Positions 5,156 through 7,448 of a DNA stretch of 7,448 bases are shown piece after piece. Origin of the DNA: an uncultured Eubacteriales bacterium (GTDB taxonomy: Bacteria; Bacillota; Clostridia; Oscillospirales; Oscillospiraceae); assembly GCA_958402445.1 (NCBI GenBank), contig CATXTO010000067.1, forward strand, positions 1 through 7,448, in the 5' to 3' direction. The number at the start of each line of letters is the position of its first letter. The stretch's first letter is position 1. The notes below the pieces were generated by a model. The model was given only the letters and a program-made list of their open reading frames with translations, made no database searches and was not told the DNA's origin. A program made the position numbers and the translations under genes.

Positions 5156-5191
5156 GTCTGCTTTCGGCGTGCGCCGGAGGCGGACTTTTTT
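5156..5191 (+). terminator. Intrinsic terminator (attenuator) before the ABC-F gene
   Basis: GTCTGCTTTCGGC (5156-5168) pairs along all 13 bases with GCCGGAGGCGGAC (5173-5185), including three G-U pairs, around the loop GTGC, and is followed by TTTTTT. It lies 40 nt before the start codon, so it acts on the leader transcript and does not end an upstream gene. Confidence 0.88.
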
Positions 5192-5230
5192 GTTTCGGGG
5201 CCCATGGCCCCGGCTTTGGAGGTATGCGAT

Positions 5231-6769
5231 ATGCTGCAAATAGAACATCTTTTCATCACCCATCTCCAGGACCTGCGGCCCATCCTGGCGGATTTTTCCC
5301 TGGTGCTCCAGGACGGAGAGAAGGCCGCGCTCATCGGGGAGGAGGGAAACGGAAAATCCACCCTGCTAAAACTCCTGTTCGACGAGGCGCTGGTGGAGAA
5401 TTATGTGGAATGGTCCGGGGAGATCCGCCGGAATCAATGCCGGCTGGGCTACCTGCCCCAGGAGCTGCCCGCCGCCTGCCGCCGCCTGTCGGTTTCCGCG
5501 TTCTGGGCCCAGGGCCCCGGCTTGGGGAGGGGGGAGGAGTTGACCCGGACCCTGGGCCTGACCCCGGGGCTGCTGGAAAGCGGCAGGCCCATGGAGAGCC
5601 TCTCCGGCGGGGAGCGGGTCAAGGTGCAGCTGGCCCGACTGCTGGCGGAGGAGCCGGACGTGCTGCTGTTGGATGAGCCCTCCAACGACCTGGATTTGGA
5701 GACGCTGGAGTGGCTGGAGGCGTTTTTGTGCCGCTGCCCCAGGTCGGTGCTCTATGTGTCCCACGATGAAACCCTCATCCAGCGAACAGCGGATGTGCTG
5801 ATTCACCTGGAGCTGCTGCGGCGCAAATCCGCGCCCCGGGCCACGGTGGTGCGGATGCCATACGACGAGTATATAAAGGCCCGGCAGGCCAAGTTCCGCC
5901 ATCAGACCCAGGTGGCCCGGCAGGAGCAGGCGGAATTTCAGCGGAAGCTGGAGCGGTACCGGCAGATTCGAAACAAGGTGGACCGCCAGCAGGCCACCAT
6001 CACCCGGCAGGACCCCCACGGCGGCAGGCTTTTAAAAAAGAAGATGCACGCGGTCCAGGCCATGGGCCGCCGGTTTGAGCGGGAAAAGGCCCAGCTCACC
6101 CAGCTCCCCGAGCTGGAGGAGGCCATTTTTCTCCGGTTTCCCGAGGAAATTCAGATGCCCCGAGGCAAAACAGTGCTCTCCTACCGGCAGGAGGCGCTGG
6201 AGGCCGGGGGCCGGGTCTTGGCAAGGAATCTGTCCCTGGAGGTGGTGGGGCCGGAAAAAATCGGCTTTATCGGCCAAAACGGCGCGGGAAAGAGCACCCT
6301 TCTGCGCTCGATTTTCCGTTCGCTCCAGGGCCGGACGGACCTGCGCGCGGCCTATATGCCCCAGGATTACAAAGAGCTGCTGGACCCTGCGGCCACGCCG
6401 GTTGCGTTTTTGAATCGCTCCGGCAGCCGGGAGGAGGAGACCAGGGTCCGTAGCTTTCTGGGCAGCGCCCGCTACACCACCCAGGAGATGACCCACGCCA
6501 TCGCGGAGCTTTCCGGCGGCCAGAAGGCCAAGCTGCTGCTTTTGAACATGATTTTGCAGGGGGCCAACGTGCTGGTCTTGGACGAGCCAACCCGGAATTT
6601 CTCCCCCTTGTCCGGGCCGGTGGTCCGGTCCCTGCTGTCCGCCTACGGCGGCGCGATTCTCAGCGTCTCCCACGACCGGCTGTACCTGGAGCAGGTGTGC
6701 CAGCGGGTGTACGCCCTGACGGAAACGGGCCTGGTGCGGGTCTGGGACCGGGAACGGCCGGAGCCCTGA
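5231..6769 (+). CDS. ABC-F ATPase, antibiotic-resistance (ribosome protection) type
   Basis: A 512-residue soluble protein with two ATP-binding domains and no membrane domain, as in ABC-F proteins that bind the ribosomal E site and displace drugs from the 50S subunit. Domain 1: Walker A GEEGNGKST (36-44), signature LSGGE (124-128), Walker B VLLLDEP (144-150), SNDLD (151-155), switch SHD (177-179). The interdomain helical linker is about 213-290 with its tip near 250-268 (NKVDRQQATITRQDPHGGR). Domain 2: Walker A GQNGAGKST (348-356), LSGGQ (427-431), VLVLDEP (447-453), the unusual D-loop TRNFSPLSGP (454-463), SHD (480-482). As I recall, that TRNFSPLS form is characteristic of the Lsa/Vga-like resistance branch. 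GGAGG lies 8 nt before the chosen ATG; an in-frame ATG at 5204 lacks a ribosome site. The attenuator leader strongly supports inducible resistance, perhaps to pleuromutilins, lincosamides or streptogramin A, but the sequence alone does not show which drugs. Confidence 0.93.
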   Translation: MLQIEHLFITHLQDLRPILADFSLVLQDGEKAALIGEEGNGKSTLLKLLFDEALVENYVEWSGEIRRNQCRLGYLPQELPAACRRLSVSAFWAQGPGLGRGEELTRTLGLTPGLLESGRPMESLSGGERVKVQLARLLAEEPDVLLLDEPSNDLDLETLEWLEAFLCRCPRSVLYVSHDETLIQRTADVLIHLELLRRKSAPRATVVRMPYDEYIKARQAKFRHQTQVARQEQAEFQRKLERYRQIRNKVDRQQATITRQDPHGGRLLKKKMHAVQAMGRRFEREKAQLTQLPELEEAIFLRFPEEIQMPRGKTVLSYRQEALEAGGRVLARNLSLEVVGPEKIGFIGQNGAGKSTLLRSIFRSLQGRTDLRAAYMPQDYKELLDPAATPVAFLNRSGSREEETRVRSFLGSARYTTQEMTHAIAELSGGQKAKLLLLNMILQGANVLVLDEPTRNFSPLSGPVVRSLLSAYGGAILSVSHDRLYLEQVCQRVYALTETGLVRVWDRERPEP

Positions 6770-6785
6770 GCCCGGCCTGCCGCCG

Positions 6786-6808
6786 GCGGGATGGTTTTCC
6801 GCTTTTTT
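6786..6808 (+). terminator. Probable intrinsic terminator after the ABC-F gene
   Basis: GCGGGA (6786-6791) pairs with TTCCGC (6797-6802), one G-U, around a 5-nt loop, followed by six T. The stem is short, so termination is likely partial. The next gene is only 37 nt away, with no room for a separate promoter after it. Confidence 0.55.
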
Positions 6809-6845
6809 GGGAAAGCTGAGAAAAACGCAGGAAGGAGGCGGAACC

Positions 6846-7058
6846 ATGGAGCAGGAGAATCACCATCCGATTTTAGACGGCGATATGCCCATCGGCCTGG
6901 GGATGGCCATGCTGCAAAATCCGGAGTCCTTGAAACGGTTCACAGACATGCCGGAGCTGGAGCAGCACGAAGTGATCGCCGGGGCCCGGGATGTGGCGTC
7001 CCGGGAGGAAATGCAGCGCTATGTGGAGCGGTTTTCGCACAACATTCAGACGCATTGA
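6846..7058 (+). CDS. Small conserved-type protein of unknown function
   Basis: A 70-residue soluble, acidic, mostly helical protein: MEQENHHPILDGDMPIGLGM, then AMLQNPESLKRFTDMPELEQ, then REEMQRYVERF. There is no signal peptide, membrane helix or cysteine. I recall similar small Clostridial proteins of the form 'PLGFGMALAQN ... F ... EEM' of unknown function, but assign none. The start is fixed by AAGGAGG 7 nt upstream; the frame is open 13 codons further, through the ribosome site. It is 76 bp after the ABC-F gene on the same strand and could be expressed by readthrough of the weak terminator at 6786-6808. It ends just before a strong terminator. Confidence 0.85.
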   Translation: MEQENHHPILDGDMPIGLGMAMLQNPESLKRFTDMPELEQHEVIAGARDVASREEMQRYVERFSHNIQTH

Positions 7059-7064
7059 GAAAAG

Positions 7065-7093
7065 AGGGCCCGGAAGCAATTCCGGGCCCTTTC
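7065..7093 (+). terminator. Intrinsic terminator after the small protein gene
   Basis: AGGGCCCGGAA (7065-7075) and TTCCGGGCCCT (7080-7090) form a perfect 11-bp stem with loop GCAA. The T run after it is short (TTTCCC, first T counted in the stem); preceding A residues would make it partly bidirectional. Confidence 0.8.
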
Positions 7094-7112
7094 CCATGAC
7101 CAAGGAAACTCT

Positions 7113-7448
7113 GTAGGGGCGAGCTTTGCTCGCCCGCGGAACGACCTTAGGTCGTTCCCTATACCCGCAATTGGTGGATATCCCCTGGGGGCGGCCCCAG
7201 GCCGCCCCCACAGGCGCACCACCGATGGGCATCCCGTAGGGGCGAGCTTTGCTCGCCCGCGGAACGACCTTAGGTCGTTCCCTACACCCGCAATTGGTGG
7301 ATATCCCCTGGGGGCGGCCCCAGGCCGCCCCTACAGGCGCACCGCCAATGGACATCCCTGTAGGGGCGAGCTTTGCTCGCCCGCGGAACGACTTTAGGTC
7401 GTTCCCTACACCCGCAATTGGTGGATATCCCCTGGGGGCGGCCCCAGG
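7113..7448. repeat. Tandem array of a 123-124-bp triple-hairpin repeat, cut by window end
   Basis: Three copies start with GTAGGGGCGAGC at 7113, 7236 and 7360; the third runs off the window. In copy 1 the hairpins are GGGCGAGC-TTT-GCTCGCCC (7117-7135), GGAACGACC-TTA-GGTCGTTCC (7138-7158) and GGGGGCGGCC-CCA-GGCCGCCCCC (7187-7209), the last flanked by CCTG and CAGG. The invariant ACCCGCAATTGGTGGATATC separates hairpins 2 and 3. Copy 2 ends CGCCCCTAC, the inverse of its GTAGGGGCG start, the same ends as the array at 1-673. No gene is present; the frames through it are by-products. Confidence 0.93.

Larger units (their letters stand above)
5002..5191 (+). promoter_or_regulatory. Transcription attenuator leader of the ABC-F gene
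   Basis: The leader carries a three-codon ORF (5031-5042), an early hairpin region and an intrinsic terminator (5156-5191), all before the gene. Alternative pairings are visible. CAGAGC (5059-5064) pairs with GCTCTG (5095-5100), enclosing hairpin AGCCCAG-n5-CTGGGCT (5074-5092). Just outside, TTCGG (5049-5053) can pair with CCGAA (5106-5110). That same segment, GCGCCGAA (5103-5110), can instead pair with TTCGGCGT (5163-5170), destroying the 5' arm of the terminator. A ribosome stalled on the leader ORF would cover about 5049-5053 and free the antiterminator. This is the logic known for inducible resistance genes such as erm and vmlR; the specific pairings are my inference. Confidence 0.75.

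Noticed and set aside
5196..5212. Hairpin CGGGGCC-CAT-GGCCCCG as a translation attenuator
   Set aside because: It is a stable 7-bp stem but ends 5 nt before the ribosome site and does not pair with it; no sequestering partner was found.
5204..5230. Earlier in-frame ATG for the ABC-F protein, and an ATG at 5224
   Set aside because: 5204 sits in a GC-rich hairpin with no ribosome site; 5224 is out of frame and only 1 nt from GGAGG.
1..7448. Composite transposon bounded by the two repeat arrays
   Set aside because: The arrays share only terminal motifs, encode no transposase, and this repeat type appears dispersed in related genomes; no target duplication can be seen.

Overview
The window looks like accessory chromosomal DNA from a GC-rich gut member of the Clostridia, most likely the Oscillospiraceae (Flavonifractor / Lawsonibacter / Intestinimonas type). 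This rests on GC-rich codon use combined with Gram-positive features: strong AGGAGG ribosome sites, sigma-A promoters, intrinsic terminators and a Firmicutes-type phage lysis module. Both ends also carry families of short palindromic GTAGGGGCGAGC repeats of a kind I associate with this group. The genus is an inference.

Layout: (1) 1-673 is a mosaic array of palindromic elements, with no genes. (2) 670-1870, minus strand, is a two-gene operon with its own sigma-A promoter: an ImmA/IrrE-type HEXXH metallopeptidase, then a GTG-started two-helix membrane protein whose stop codon lies in the edge of the repeat array. (3) 1840-4865, minus strand, is the end of a phage late operon: a BppU-like tail/baseplate protein, a small membrane/coiled-coil protein, a three-helix holin, a strong terminator, a roughly 190-nt structured-looking leader, and an N-acetylmuramoyl-L-alanine amidase with a terminator at its stop. 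No other tail or head genes are present; the block is cut off where a divergent gene begins, so it is probably a prophage remnant or a captured lysis cassette. (4) 4943-6808, plus strand, is an ABC-F ATPase of the antibiotic-resistance type behind a promoter, a three-codon leader ORF and an intrinsic terminator ahead of the gene, which is a textbook arrangement for ribosome-mediated attenuation. (5) 6846-7090 is a 70-residue protein of unknown function with a terminator. (6) 7113-7448 is a second array of the same repeat family, three tandem copies of a 123-124-bp unit with three hairpins each, cut by the window end.

How the parts may work together: holin, coiled-coil membrane protein and amidase would lyse the cell, and the BppU-like protein belongs to the virion host-recognition apparatus. 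The peptidase/membrane-protein pair sits just beyond the lysin, where Firmicutes prophages often carry lysogenic-conversion or immunity genes, and is the best candidate here for an undescribed two-component system. The ABC-F gene looks like an inducible ribosome-protection gene. The most interesting signals are its attenuator, the peptidase/membrane-protein operon with a palindrome over its -10, and the structured leader of the lysin.
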